The position numbers and the translations under genes were made by a program. A stretch of DNA of 64,000 nucleotides, taken from NCBI RefSeq assembly GCF_001858045.2, contig NC_031967.2, positions 21,904,649 through 21,968,648 of the forward strand, in the 5' to 3' direction. Below, piece by piece: positions 38,766-50,467 of the stretch (position 1 is its first letter; each line of letters begins with the position of its first letter). The notes under the pieces are model-generated. The model was not told the DNA's origin and made no database searches. It saw only the letters and a list, made by a program, of their open reading frames with translations. Source of the DNA: Oreochromis niloticus (Eukaryota; Chordata; Actinopteri; Cichliformes; Cichlidae).

Positions 38766-38798
38766 CCCGATGAAGGTCGGTTGGACTGAAACGTTGTG
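38766..38798 (+). other. Degenerate hammerhead-like motif
   Basis: CCCGATGAAGGTCGG then TTGGACTGAAACGTTG has the order GATGA, short stem (GGTC with GGAC/T), GAAAC. It resembles the motif at 61863-61901 minus. The invariant U of CUGAUGA is replaced by C, so catalytic activity is unlikely. It probably belongs to a dispersed repeat whose limits I cannot define. Confidence 0.35.
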
Positions 38799-39957
38799 AT
38801 TTGATAAAATGAGACAGTGTGCAAAGGTTCTTATTTATAATTTCTTTTTCCAAAAGAGGTTTAGTTACTCAAAGTAAAATGCTCTGGGTTTGTTTTTCCT
38901 CTCTCACCATCATCAGCTAACCAGCAGAAAGCTGCCAAACACCCTGATCCACATTAACAGCAAATTAAATATCACACAATAAAGTCAAGCTAGAAAAATC
39001 TCAAGTGCTTTATAATTAAATATATTCTAATATAAATAAACACAGGCAGGGGAATTAGATTGCTCTCTTTCTTCATTATGTGTAAAAATTCTTGTGATTA
39101 TCTGCTGATCAAGCTACCTTTGTGATCAAACACTGGCCCCTTTGCTTCTGATAGTGTTGACTGTGCTGGGCTGCAGATACAGAGGACACCTGATCCTCGA
39201 TCATCTTCCTCGCTCGCTGATTGAAACAAAGCAGTCTTCTGTAGGCATTGTTTAGCTGATTAGATTGGACTGTTTCTAATTACGTCACTCTAATTGTGGC
39301 AGGATAAAGAGCTCAGATAAAACACTTACCAGAAAATAGGTTTGAGAAATGACCAACACTGTTTCTGTTTGAGCAAAGAAAAGATATAACTGGGTCAGTC
39401 ATTTAATCTGTTTAATTAAAAGGCCATAGCTGCTTAACTGGTCATCTAATCAATAACATTTCTACCTCACAATGCTTGCAGAAATCCTTATAGTGCTCAC
39501 TCTGATGCCAGCGATCCTTTTGGTTTTCTCTTTTTAAAACAGGCAAAGGAAATGTTATCTAATGCAGGGTCAGTATTCGGTAAACACTCCTTTGCTTTTA
39601 CTCATCACGTGCCCTGCAAACAGCTTAAAGGAGGGGGTCAGTATTTGCAGAGGTCACAGGCATTTTAACAATAAATGGCTTGTTTTTGTTAAGTTTGTGT
39701 GCGCACATGTGTGTGTTTGTCCAGCATTTGTGCAAAGAGATAAGGACAAGAGAGTTCCTGATAAAACCCTGGACACAAGCACCGAGACAGCGATGCAGGG
39801 AAAGAAACATGGAAGTTGAAAGAGGCTTAAAAAAAGTATTCGTGCATGCTGAGTCAGAAAGGGTTAGGACAGGGAGCTGCACAGCTTTCTGTTGTGTAAA
39901 AATAAATACATTTTAATTTGAAAGTGATTATATCCCAATTAGATCAAGAGTGTAAAG

Positions 39958-40322
39958 CAGGGATGTCAAACTCATTTTACATAGTGGGTCACATCCAGCC
40001 CATTTTGATCGTTTGTGGTATGGATCAATGAAAGTGCAGTTTTTATTAGTGTACAGAAGTTTAACTGCACGTTTAATCCCTGAGGTATCTTATATAAAAA
40101 CGTGAAGTGCTACTTCAACATAAAGAAATCTATCTTGATGTCTTGATGTCTGTCTTGATGGCCTTTGGGAGGTATTTATCAGTAGCTGAAAAACCTTTGA
40201 AAACACAATTAAAAGTCCAAAATTTATGTTCTCCTTCACATTTTCCAAAGTCATCCAGTGGGCTGGATTGAAGTCTTTGCAGGGCCAATTTTTCCCCCTG
40301 AATCTTATGTTTGACAACGCTG
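39958..40322. mobile_element. hAT-type MITE with 8-bp target-site duplications
   Basis: The element starts CAGGGATGTCAAACTCATTT and ends TATGTTTGACAACGCTG, which are mirror ends with some divergence. Inside, CATCCAGCCCA on the left mirrors TGGGCTGGATTG on the right. The flanks GTGTAAAG (39950-39957) and GTGTAAAC (40323-40330) match at seven of eight bases, the 8-bp duplication expected of hAT transposition. It has no coding capacity. Confidence 0.88.
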
Positions 40323-40379
40323 GTGTAAACACTTTATTCAGAGTATGACACTGATACTTTTCAATGACCTTAGTCATCA

Positions 40380-40810
40380 TTTGGCTTTTCCTTTAATCCC
40401 ACCACGATACATGTTAATGTTTGTCATTTTTTTCTTGAAGGTCTCTGCAAATATTTGATTGTCACGACTCTGATTCAGGCAAATCATCACACCCATACAT
40501 GCCCATGCTATTACACTGCCTTCACCATGTCTGACAGATGATGCACTATGCTTCTTATCATGTGCTCCTTCTCTCCTTCTCCACAATTTTCTCTTCCCAT
40601 CATTCTTGTAAAAGATAATCTTGGTTTCAATTGTCTGAAGATTTTTTTTCTCAGAACTGTGCAGACTCTTTAAAATGCTCCCTGACAAAGTCTAGTCAGG
40701 CCTTCTTGTTCTTGAGTGTAAGCAGTGGTTTGAACCTTGTTTTACATTCATGAACGCATCTCTCAAGAGTGTTCTTGACTTGGTTTGGTGTTGTAACGGA
40801 GAGTTTCTTA
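40380..40810 (-). mobile_element. Tc1-like transposase fragment
   Basis: On the minus strand the frame 40377-40688 includes WRRREGAHDKKHSASSVRHG followed by EGSVIAWACMG. This matches the Tc1 pattern of VWRKKG..H...T..VKHGGGSxMxWGC between the first two catalytic aspartates. Flanking catalytic blocks are broken. It is a fragment, not a gene. Confidence 0.75.
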
Positions 40811-43435
40811 TCCTTATCATATCTTATGCACTCGCTCAGGCTTTTTTAATATACTGAATCTATAGTAATCCATATTTATTCCATAATTTACTCCAACATC
40901 TTCACACTCTGCACCGTTGCTCAATAAATATGCTTTACATGTTGTTACTGTCTGTGTCTCATTGTCAGTATTGTCTAATCTGTCGCGTACACTGAGAGCA
41001 AAGAAATTGGCAGAGCCCAGTTTCTTATATGTGTACACATACTTGGTCAATAAAGTCAGCCAGTCATCCCATAAATGTCTCGTAAATTTTAGAATTAAAT
41101 CTTCCACTCTGCACTTCAGTCGTGTCTTAATTGTTCGCTTTAAATCCCCTGTGGCAGTGCACACAGGCAAAATTACAAAAACTGTGTTTTGTCCAGTATA
41201 TTATGGACCTAACTCCACCAGACCTGCAGCCTTTGGCAGAATGTGATGGACCTGTTGACTCTGAGTGTTAGTTTAAGATGTTTATGATCATTGTTAAACT
41301 ACCTCAAATGAAAGGTGAAAGTCTTTGCCTCGCACTCACTGTTTAAATTCCAATCCAGTATGCTGCAGACATGCATGCACTCTGTGTCTGTACTGAGAAA
41401 CTCTGTACTGAAATCAGGAATAAGTCTAAAGACCAGAGTTTATATGTCTAGAACTGAAAGTTTTGGGAGGCTGTTTTAAGGAACAAGTGCTGGAACAGAC
41501 ACAAAGTTAGAGGAGTGGCAGCGTGAGCTGAACGTTAGCAGCGCGTCCTGAGTCAGCTGCTGCTGGGAGCTTATCAGTGTGGTAAAGCCTGCCGTGGCCC
41601 TCATATTCAGATAGTCCTGCACGTATACACATACCTGTGTAGGGGGGAAATGTGCACACAGGACTGTACTTCTAGACACACAATGACATGCTCTGACATA
41701 TAGAAAAATATACTCTTTACATAATTTTCAGTGCTTTTGAAAAGAGCAGCTTTTCACTCTTTCTTCAGGTTCTCACTTCTTACACACACACTCTGCTACT
41801 TAATTGCAGGGAGACTGATGTAATAACCTGTAACATATGCATTCACATAAACTGCACTCACATGCACACCTGGCAGGTGGCAGATTGGGCAGTGAACAAC
41901 CAAGATTCTCCAGATATGGCAGTTAATGAGTAACCCTGCTGTTCCAGGTTGTTTGCTACTCAGTGGCTGGAAAATTGGAACAATAACATCCAAACCAGGA
42001 GGTAATGGCTGTGGAGCCAGGCATGCAGGCCACAGGAGATGAAAGACCGGACAGTAAACACCAACAGTAATGGCTGCTTGACCAGAGTCATGTATGAAAG
42101 CTGTAAAAGCATTATCTGAGTGCGATGGGGCAAATACCTCAGCCAGAGGGGTTATAGACATCTGAGTGTCTTGCACAAGACCAGACTTGAACAGAAACTG
42201 AAAAATAATCACATGATCATTATAGGAAAAATAAGCTGTTTTTGTTTCAGGATCCTGGGAGGCACATGACATGGCTGTAAAATGAGATGTTTTTCAGAAG
42301 CAATAGTTTGACATTTTAGTTGATGTTTTTTTTTTCTTTCTTGAGGAGAATCCAAAGAGGAGGTTGATATATCACTTTCTCTCTCAGCCAGCAGGTGTTT
42401 AACTTAGCACACAAGTTGAAAACATGTCATAAACAGCTACTGGCACCTCTGAAGTTACACCATTGCCCACTATCACATAATATCTTGCTTGTTTCACAAG
42501 TGCAAACCAGTAAAGTGTTCAGGAGGTGTATTTGTCAGTGTCAGTGGTGGAGGTAGTCTAAAGTGGACTCTAAGGTGGGATCTGAGACAGACTGCTGAAA
42601 CTAGGTTACTGACACAAAGTGGTTTAGAACAGTGATTAGATGCAACAAGTTTATGTTCTGGAAAACTGTGCCAGCCACTCAAGCTGGGGACTCTGGGAAA
42701 GAGGAAAGGTGAGGCAGTCCAGGTAGGTTCGAGGAGGGTAGAGAATGGTTTGGTCTGGAAGAGTTTGCTTACGTGGAGAAGTGGCACAGATGAGGATGGG
42801 ACCTAAGTTATCCAGCAGTTATTTTTCTTGTAGGAGGGACTAACTCAACTGGGACAGAAAAACCAGTCTGGGTACAAGGTTGTCCTTCAGCCATGCAAAA
42901 AAAACAATAAGACAGAAGAACACAACGTTAAACACTGGAAAAACAGAGTAGAAAAATGTATGTAAGAGCCTGGTTTCCAGTACTGAGGACGCTGACATGC
43001 AGGTGAGGATTGGAGGCGTGAGCAGGTTCATACATTGTGCTCCTGATGAGGCTGAGCAGGTACGGTGACTGAAAGGTACTCAAGCATGAACATAGGACGT
43101 GCCCAAACCAGTCTGTAACCCAGACTGTCAGGGTTCTGGGTCTTGTTATTGGCCATAATAAAAGGCATCGTATTTGTTAAAATCTTGCCTCTTGTAGTCT
43201 GTATTTGGGTTATTCACTCCACATGATCTGCCATTGCAGATCCTGACAGAGACCCCAGACCAAAAAAACAAACCAGTGCATACTATGACAATACTGCTCC
43301 CAGACAGTTTGTGCAATGAGCATTTGTAGACCACGAATTAAACAATTAAACAAAAATTATGTAATTTTAGTTACCTTTAACAGTTGAGTGGGGAAACTGA
43401 GCCACACTATCTGGTAGCAGCCTATGGGACACATA
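40811..43435. other. Intergenic DNA without a recognised gene
   Basis: The 158-aa open frame at 41796-42272 (minus) and shorter ones show no family resemblance. The segment about 43130-43260 (AATAAAAGG then CCTCTTGTAGTC and CCTGACAGAGACC) has the flavour of a retroelement end, but I could not find its partner. Confidence 0.5.
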
Positions 43436-43692
43436 CAGTGGTATGAAAAAGTGTTTGCCCCCTTCATTATTTCCTATTTTTTATATATATATATTTGTCA
43501 CACTTAAATTTTTCAGATCATCAGATAAATTTAAATATTAGACAAAGTTAAGACAAGAAACACAAAATGCAGTTTCTAAATAAAGGGGTTTATTGTCAAG
43601 GGGGAAAAATTCGCAATAAATGAGAAACAAAGTAATTGCGATCTCTCAGTCTGGAGAAGGTTACAAAGCCATTTCTAACACTGTAGGACGCC

Positions 43693-44176
43693 TGTTAGGT
43701 CTAATTGTTGAATGTTGCCATTGTGTTTCTTAATTTGTACAGTCTTAGTTCAAGCAGTATTATCAAAGCCGTTCCTTTGATCCTGAGCACCTCTAACCAC
43801 TTTGTGGTGGGGGAGGTTTTATTGTAGATACATCCTATCTGAAAGATCTGTTTCTTGTGTTGTAAGCTTCCTGCTTTTATGACCCTTTGGTCAGCAGGAG
43901 GTCTCACACACACACACACACATTCCTACTTACATATAAAAGTTCACACATATACATACAATGCCTTAGAACCATGTGGGCGTTGCTTTGCTGTGTTTTG
44001 TGTGAACTGTCTCTCAATAAAAGGCAGCGAGAGGAGGCCGGATTTGGGGTCATTTTCGTGCTGGACACAGATGAGGCCTCCCTTGCGCAAGTAATCGATC
44101 GATCGCTGACTGTCTTGTTTTCTTTCATGATGAATAAGTCTCTAGAATTAGCGGGTTTGTGGGAACAGACCCAACA
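43693..44176 (+). mobile_element. Solo LTR with 5-bp target-site duplication
   Basis: The 484-bp insert starts TGTTAGGTCT and ends GACCCAACA, so the ends are an imperfect inverted repeat of the TG...CA type. ACGCC occurs on both sides (43688-43692 and 44177-44181). A TATA-like CATATAAAAG near 43935 and AATAAA at 44016-44021 fit an LTR promoter and polyadenylation signal. No internal retroelement genes remain. The superfamily (Ty3-like or ERV-like) cannot be decided from the LTR alone. Confidence 0.8.
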
Positions 44177-44676
44177 ACGCCAGCAAACTACAGTGAGAGC
44201 CATAATTTAGAGTAGCCTGCCGATCAAAATTACTCCAAGAGCGCATTGATGACTCACGCAAGAGGTCACAAAAGACCCCAGAACAACATCCAAAGAACTG
44301 CAGGTGTCACTTGCCTTAGTTAAGCTTGGAGTTCATGATTCAACAATAAGAAAGAGACTGGGCCAAATTGGCATCCATGGGAGAGAACAAGGAGAAAACC
44401 ACTGCTGAGCAAAAAGAACATAAAAGCTCATTTCAGTTTTCCTAGAAAGCTTTGTGATGATCTCAGAGACTTTTGGGAAAATACTCTGTGAACTGACGAG
44501 ACAAAAACATCTGGTGTAAAAGTAACAAAGCATTTAGGAAAAGGAAAATCATACCAACAGTAAAATATGATGGTGGTAGTGTGATGGTCTGGGGCTGTGT
44601 TGCTGCCTCAGGACATGGAAGACTAGCTGTGGTAAATGGAACCACGAATTCTCCTCTCTACCAAAACATCCTGAAG

Positions 44677-45724
44677 TAAGTAAGTAGGTCAAGTTTTAAA
44701 GCACCTTTAAGACAAAGATCGCAAAGTGCTTCACAAAGAAATACCAGATCTGTCAGGTGGACATACAAGAACTTCAGTTTTTTTCCTTCATTAAGTTGGA
44801 GAAAGTTGTCAGCCATCCAAGCCTTAATCCGGTCTAAGCACTTATTCAGGATCTGCAGCTTAGAAACATCTTGGGGCTTAAACTAAATGTATAACTGAAT
44901 GTCTTCTTCTTACCAGTGATAACAAATGTCCTTAAAGGTGCTCAAAATATGCTGAAGAGGAAGTAGACATAATAGAAACAATAGGGGCCCCATTACAAAA
45001 CCCTGTGGGACACCATGAGGAGGACCACTCCAAGGCAGATCCACATACACCGACCCAATATTTCAGCCTATCAAGCAAAATGTGGTGGTCAACGGTATCA
45101 AAGGCAGACGTGAGGTCCAACATCAGCCGAATAGAACATTTTCCATCAAAATATCACTTAAGATTCTAAGAAGAGCTGTTTCAGTAGAATGATCTCTAAG
45201 AAAGCCAGACTGAAACTTGTCAAGAATACTGTATTTATAGTTTGGGTTTTTTTAAGGGGATGAATAGCAGCGTTTTTTAAATAAGCAGGGACTTTGCCAG
45301 ACACCAGTGAAGTGTTGATTATGGTGATCACACAGGGACCAATAGACTGAAAGACACTTTTGAATAAAGATGCAGGTAAAATGTCAAGTGAACAGGAGGA
45401 TGCTTTTGTTGAGTTAGCTAATTTTACCAGCTCTGGTAAAGAAAAGGGTGAAAAACTTTCTAAAATAACAGGCCGAGCTGGAGTGGGAACTGACAATGAA
45501 GATGCTGATTTCTCACATTACTGATTTTTTTCTAGGAAGAAAGAAAGAAATTTTCTCAACCTTCCTTTTTCAGAAATAGGAGCAGCAGGTGTGCAGGAGT
45601 AATAATATCACTGATGGTGTCAAATAACAGCATTGCTTTACCTCTGCTCTTTGCAACCAGGTATGAAAAATTGGCAGCCCTCACATTTCTCATTGCATTG
45701 TTAAAAGAAACTAAAAGATCCTTG
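44677..45724 (-). mobile_element. 5'-truncated L2-type LINE
   Basis: On the minus strand, broken frames show reverse-transcriptase blocks in order: KAMLLFDTISDIITP near 45600, LDILPASLFKSVF near 45360, then LDLTSAFDTVDHHILLDRLK near 45080, which is the block with the catalytic FD of the L2/CR1 group. The element ends at 44677 in short TTAC repeats preceded by AAAGGTGCTTTAAAAC, the style of an L2 tail. The amino-terminal endonuclease is absent. The insertion sits inside the Tc1-like element. Confidence 0.8.
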
Positions 45725-46373
45725 TGTCATGGTAAGCTGTGTGGCAGGCAAGGGTAGGACCCAAACGCAGGACTCTCAAATGGATAACTCAACTCAAAGT
45801 GGCTGCTTTATTTGCTGGGAAAATGATCTAAAACAAAATACATGAATACTCAAGAAACAAACTAAGAATCTCCTGACTAGCAAATAAGGACTTGACTGGA
45901 CTGGAGAACATGGAACTAATGCAAAAACACACAGCCAATGTGTTACGACATGACAATAAACAGAGAAAAACACAGGGCTTAAATATACTTGGGAGTAACG
46001 AGGGAATGGGAAACAGGGGGGAAACACAGCTGGGACTAATCTGACATAACGAGACGTGGAGGAAGTAAAACTGAATACACTGAACACTGGACAAGAAACT
46101 ATCAAAATAAAACAGGAAACATGAGACCTTCACAAAGATGCAGACTTGACACTGTGACATGGCGACATTACCGACTGGAGGAACAGAGGGAACATGAAAC
46201 ACGGAGAGAAGAGTAAGTAAACGTGGAACACAGGGAAGGCACAGTGACAGAAAACTAGGAACTATAAATATAACAGAAAATAAAGAGAACCAAACCCATG
46301 AAAAACAACAAATCAAAGAATATAACTTCAACCAGAATTACACAAACTGGGTCACAAACCCAGTACCATGACA
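45725..46373. mobile_element. Non-autonomous TIR element, 649 bp
   Basis: The segment starts TGTCATGGTAAG and ends CAGTACCATGACA, giving a terminal inverted repeat of at least ten bases. It has a purine-rich interior (GAAACACAGGG, GGAATGGGAAACAGG). Its opposite-strand frames of 103-167 aa are low-complexity readings of that interior. I see no clear target-site duplication. It abuts the 5' end of the LINE, so it may have inserted into the LINE. Confidence 0.6.
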
Positions 46374-46816
46374 TTAAGTAAAGGAGATGATCTAAAGCTG
46401 AAGCGCACTTGGGTTTTCCAGCAGGACAATGATCCAAAACAGACCAGCAAGGCCACCTCTGATTGTCTTAAGAAAAACAGAATGAAGACTTTGGAGTGGC
46501 CTATTCTAAGTCCTGACCTGAATCAGATTGAGATGCTGACCTTAAAAAGGCAGTTCATACTCAAAAAACCTCCAGTGTGGCTGAATTACAACAATTCTGC
46601 AAACATGGGTGGGTCAAAAATTCTCTTTGGTGCTGTAAGAGACTTATTGCCAGTTGCCGCAAACGCTTGATTGTTCCTGCTAAGTTTGGCCCAATTTTGT
46701 CCACTGAAATAGGCTAAGCCAAGCTGAATTCAAGATTCGTCTGTTTTAATGTGTTTACTGATATAAGCAACAAAGCAGTAAGGCACAAGGACAAAGGTGG
46801 AAAAAAGTATTTTTTT

Positions 46817-49800
46817 TTTACTTTAATTGAATGAAAGATAGTTATCTGTATCCATAAAATCCCAAATAGCATAAAGAGAATCCACTTCAGTTCTTTACAC
46901 TAACATTCATGTGTCTGCAGACCTTTGCACAGCTCTACCGACGGGGCATTACAGTTTACTGTTGTATCATCATATATTGATTTAATGAAGAGAGGAAAAA
47001 TGCTGTGCTTGAATGGCCTCTTCTGCTAAATATAGCACACTTCTTGGAAGCACAAACTGTGTTGACTGCATTCTGGAAGCTGAGAGTTTTACCCTCATGT
47101 ACAGAATCGATTTCTGCTTTGCAATCATGTGACAAAATCTGAGATTAGGTCAAAAGCTTTTTCTTTTACATGATCCCAATCCTTGCTCCGCTCAGATGCA
47201 GCAGAAGCCGATTAAAAGAGAGATGAAAGAGGAAAGATTAGTGCCCTGCTAAACGAAAAATGACATGCCACCAGATTCTTCAGGGAAGTCCTGGGAGAAA
47301 AACTACGCTGATCTTCATCTTGTTAAGCCGTGAACGTGGACATGCGCCAGAGCCATGGCAGCTCATCTGGCTAATGCACTGCTGAGCCTCTCTGCTCTGT
47401 TTAACAACAGCTCCATAAGTGTTGCCTCTTCCCTCAGCATGCAGCATCTTATAATCTTAATGATGCAACACAACCTGACTTAAGTCTTATTTTTTGTGAT
47501 TGTCAAATTGATGAAATCCAAACACTATTTTTTAAAATATTAGTGTGACAAAATTTACGACACATTTTTAACTTAACCTCACATGCACATCTTGTTGCAC
47601 TGTGGGAGGAAGCCAGAGCACCCGGACAGAACCCACCCAGGCAAAGGGCGAGGGCTCAACTTCCACACAGAAAGGCGTTCAGAAGGTTTGCTCTGTCAAT
47701 CAGAGAAAAGATGAATTAGGACAAAGACGGAGACAAAAGATTTTAGAAGCAGTCGCTGGCTTTTATTCAACCAGTTTGCTTTTCTTGAGAGCAGCAAAGG
47801 TCACTGGTTCATTTTAGGTGTTGCCTTTTCTTAATGCGTGTTTTCCTTCCTTCATCCTCAGCTGTTGATGAGTGATTATGGGTTCCTCTGGTTACAGTAA
47901 ATTCAATCCTCCACCTGTACGAGCCTGTTCAGCTTCTTCACAAGCAGGTTGCAGCTTTGGACACACAATACCAGGTGAAAAACGATCTTGCCTGTAATTT
48001 GATTGTGACTGAACGATGGCAGGTGAACAATGGCGTTTCGATACTAAGCCCTGGATAATGGCACGATCTGATCAAGCAAAGGGCGCAAGTTAAAACATCT
48101 TCATTTGGGACTGAAGGACAGCACTGGGAGGGGAGGAGGAAGAGGAGGAAGAGGAGGTGTGAGGTTTGCAGAATGTCATAACTCCTGACCAAAAAAACGT
48201 TCCCAGGGAACATAATGTAATATTTCTAATAACAAACATGAAAACAGCTCTTTTGTGCTTTCTGGCACGGACGCCTCAGCTTTACTGGTGTATGAAATGA
48301 ATGGAAGGAAGAAATAACATCCAGCCTTCCTCAGCCTGCTATTTAAATCCGAGAGAAAGCAACTGATGAAAGAAAAAGCCCCGACTGTTTGTTTCCATTA
48401 GGATAAATATAAATCGGTGTTCCTACAATGTTTTTACTCCCACTATAGATCCTTTGCTTTGCGTGCTCCAAACTCCAAATAAGGAGCAGAACAGTGACAT
48501 CCCGTCTCACTGCTTATTGTTTTCCAAGAAACCTCCTTGTCTTTCCAGGACTGGGGGGGACACTGAGTGCACGTCCTACCCAAGGCATGTGGGGTTAGCA
48601 ACATGACGTAGTGCTTATTCACATTCATATATCTATAAACACTTATTGACAGAAACATAAGACGGGGGTTGCGCAACAGAGGGGAGAGGAGGGGAAAGGT
48701 GGATGGACAGAAAGGGGGGTGTGGGAAGCGAAGAGGTGCAGAGAGAGGAAAAAGAGGGAAGGATGGGGAAAAAGTTTGCGAAATTGTGCACACGAGCAAG
48801 GAATGTGTGAGTTTCCAGAGAGAAAAGACGGAGGAGCGAAGAGAAAAGAAAGCAGAGAGTGATAGGCAGTGAGAGGAGGCGGAGGAGGAGGAGGAGGAGG
48901 CGTGTGAGGCTGGGCGTGGAGATGGAAATTTGAGCCATGTGTTTACCATGTTCCTAAAAACATAAGAGTACCTGGGACAATGTGTTCGAATCACACATAC
49001 TGAGAACGAGACCCAAATACACTGAATCAGTACGGCTGGTTTTAGGTCCTGGGGAGATTCTGTAAGCCGTAAACACCAGGGGACGAAGAGGAATTTTACT
49101 CTGCGGTATATGTCCAGCTGTTTTTCTTGTACTGCACATATATAATGGCTCAACTTATCATTATATAGGAAGAAGCTTTTTTCCTTGTCAACTTGAAATG
49201 GAAACTCACTCTAAACTTTGGTGTTTTAGCTTATTTACTTCAGCTTACCCAGCCATTAAATCCCATTTATCATTTTTTAATGTATTAAAACTGAAAGGAT
49301 TTGTGTAGACTTTTTTCACAGCTTCCACCCATTCATCTGTTTCCTTGATTTTCACTATCTTGATGTGGATTTATAAAACTTTTCTCTTACTTTTATCATG
49401 TGTGTACTCTTCCAGTTGTGGCTGCTCATATTAAACATTGCCACAGTTTGAAATATTGAGGTCAGTGTGTGCAAAGGTAATCCCAGTGAACCAAAAGCTT
49501 GGGTTTCAGGCTGCTCTAGACACTGTTTCATACACATAATCCCCACCCACCCGCTGCTCAAACCTTCTGTTTGTGAGGGTTAGCCAAATAGATGAAAAAG
49601 TTAAAGGGAGATGAGTTAATACATCAAGCAGCATCAACCTGACTGAGGGTCCAGGCCCATCCAATAAGCCACAGATTACTCACTGTAAGTAAATGAAGTC
49701 ATACAGTTTGGCAATGTAAAAGTTAAACACCCACATTACTGATGAACTACTGTAGTAAAAACCCAGCTCATGTTAGTAATTCAGTGAATAGGTGCTTAGT

Positions 49801-50467
49801 GGATCTGCAGGATCTTAGAGCGACACTGGGAAAGACTTGCAGTTCAGTTTGGGAAGTATCTCTGGAGTGTCTCTGGAACTCATTCTTCAGTTCATGCAAA
49901 TAATTTTAAAGCATGATCGTGCTCAAAAATTGCAAAACAAATGAAACTGTGTTGAGGATGTTCTGCCCTCGCAGTCGCTGACTCCAGCCCTCTCAGTGTG
50001 TGGTGAGTTAACCTCTCCACTTCTGCAATCAAAGAGAGATGTTTTTACACTTTCATCACCATGGCTACATTTCTCCGAGTGCTGAGGTTTTGTAGTCACG
50101 TGATTACTGACCATGTGAGGTTAACGCCGACATTTTCAATATGTTTTTGTAGGATAAAGTGAATAAGGCTCCAGTCACACAGGCCTAAAGACAATCAGTG
50201 AGCTGGGTCAAAATGTGTATTCCCTAACCAGTTGGCAAAAATCCCCCTTGTGATAGCTTTGGTCGCTAGCAGACTGATAGCTTGGGTCGCTAGCAGACTG
50301 ATAGCTTTGGTCGCTAGCAGACTGATAGCTTTGGTCACTAGCAGATTGATATTGTGACTCAGTGCTGCAGTTTCAAAAGGCAAATCTTTTACCCTGAAAG
50401 TGAGCCTTCTCTGTTTCAAGCTAGCATTGCACTTTTTCAAGTTTTACTACTGCTCAGCTTGTAGTTT
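46817..50467. other. Intergenic DNA with a purine-rich tract
   Basis: No gene is recognised. The plus strand is strongly purine-rich at 48669-48905 (runs such as GGGGAGAGGAGGGGAAAGG and GGAGGAGGAGGAGGAGG). The 236-aa minus-strand frame at 48443-49153 is the pyrimidine reading of that tract. Confidence 0.6.
50251..50346 (+). repeat. 24-bp minisatellite, four copies
   Basis: The unit TGATAGCTTTGGTCGCTAGC plus AGAC begins at 50251, 50275, 50299 and 50323. Copies differ at one to two positions. Because 24 is a multiple of three, the minus-strand reading gives repeats of KAISLLAT, which is an artefact of the array. Confidence 0.95.

Larger units (their letters stand above)
35570..39957. other. 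Intergenic DNA upstream of slc7a8
   Basis: No gene is supported. It holds a long GT microsatellite (36025-36062), a hairpin (36328-36367), and a hammerhead-like motif (38766-38798). The longest open frame (35842-36426) runs through the GT repeat and has no domain. Confidence 0.6.
43436..46816 (+). mobile_element. Tc1-like transposon broken by three later insertions
   Basis: The left end CAGTGGTATGAAAAAGTGTT is preceded by TA, the Tc1/mariner target. Transposase pieces follow in order on the plus strand: helix-turn-helix sequence at 43650-43692, continuing at 44177-44676 (KKTTAEQKEHKSSFQF-like region and YDGGSVMVWGC near 44568), then 46383-46670 (WVFQQDNDPKQTSKAT with the second Asp, and SPDLNQIEML with the last Glu). 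The Trp codon before the first catalytic Asp is TGA. Removing the solo LTR, LINE and MITE leaves about 1.2 kb, the normal size of a Tc1-like element. The right end is approximate. Confidence 0.82.

Noticed and set aside
43130..43260. Possible retroelement LTR end
   Set aside because: AATAAAAGG and a CCTGACAG-like stretch are suggestive, but there is no partner end or duplication.
44932..45496. LINE reading frames as a host gene
   Set aside because: They carry L2-type reverse-transcriptase blocks broken by shifts, so they are a dead LINE.
45828..46331. 167-aa open frame, minus strand
   Set aside because: It lies wholly inside the 649-bp non-autonomous element and has no domain.
48443..49153. 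236-aa open frame, minus strand
   Set aside because: It is the pyrimidine-strand reading of a purine-rich tract, with Ser/Pro/Phe/Leu low complexity.
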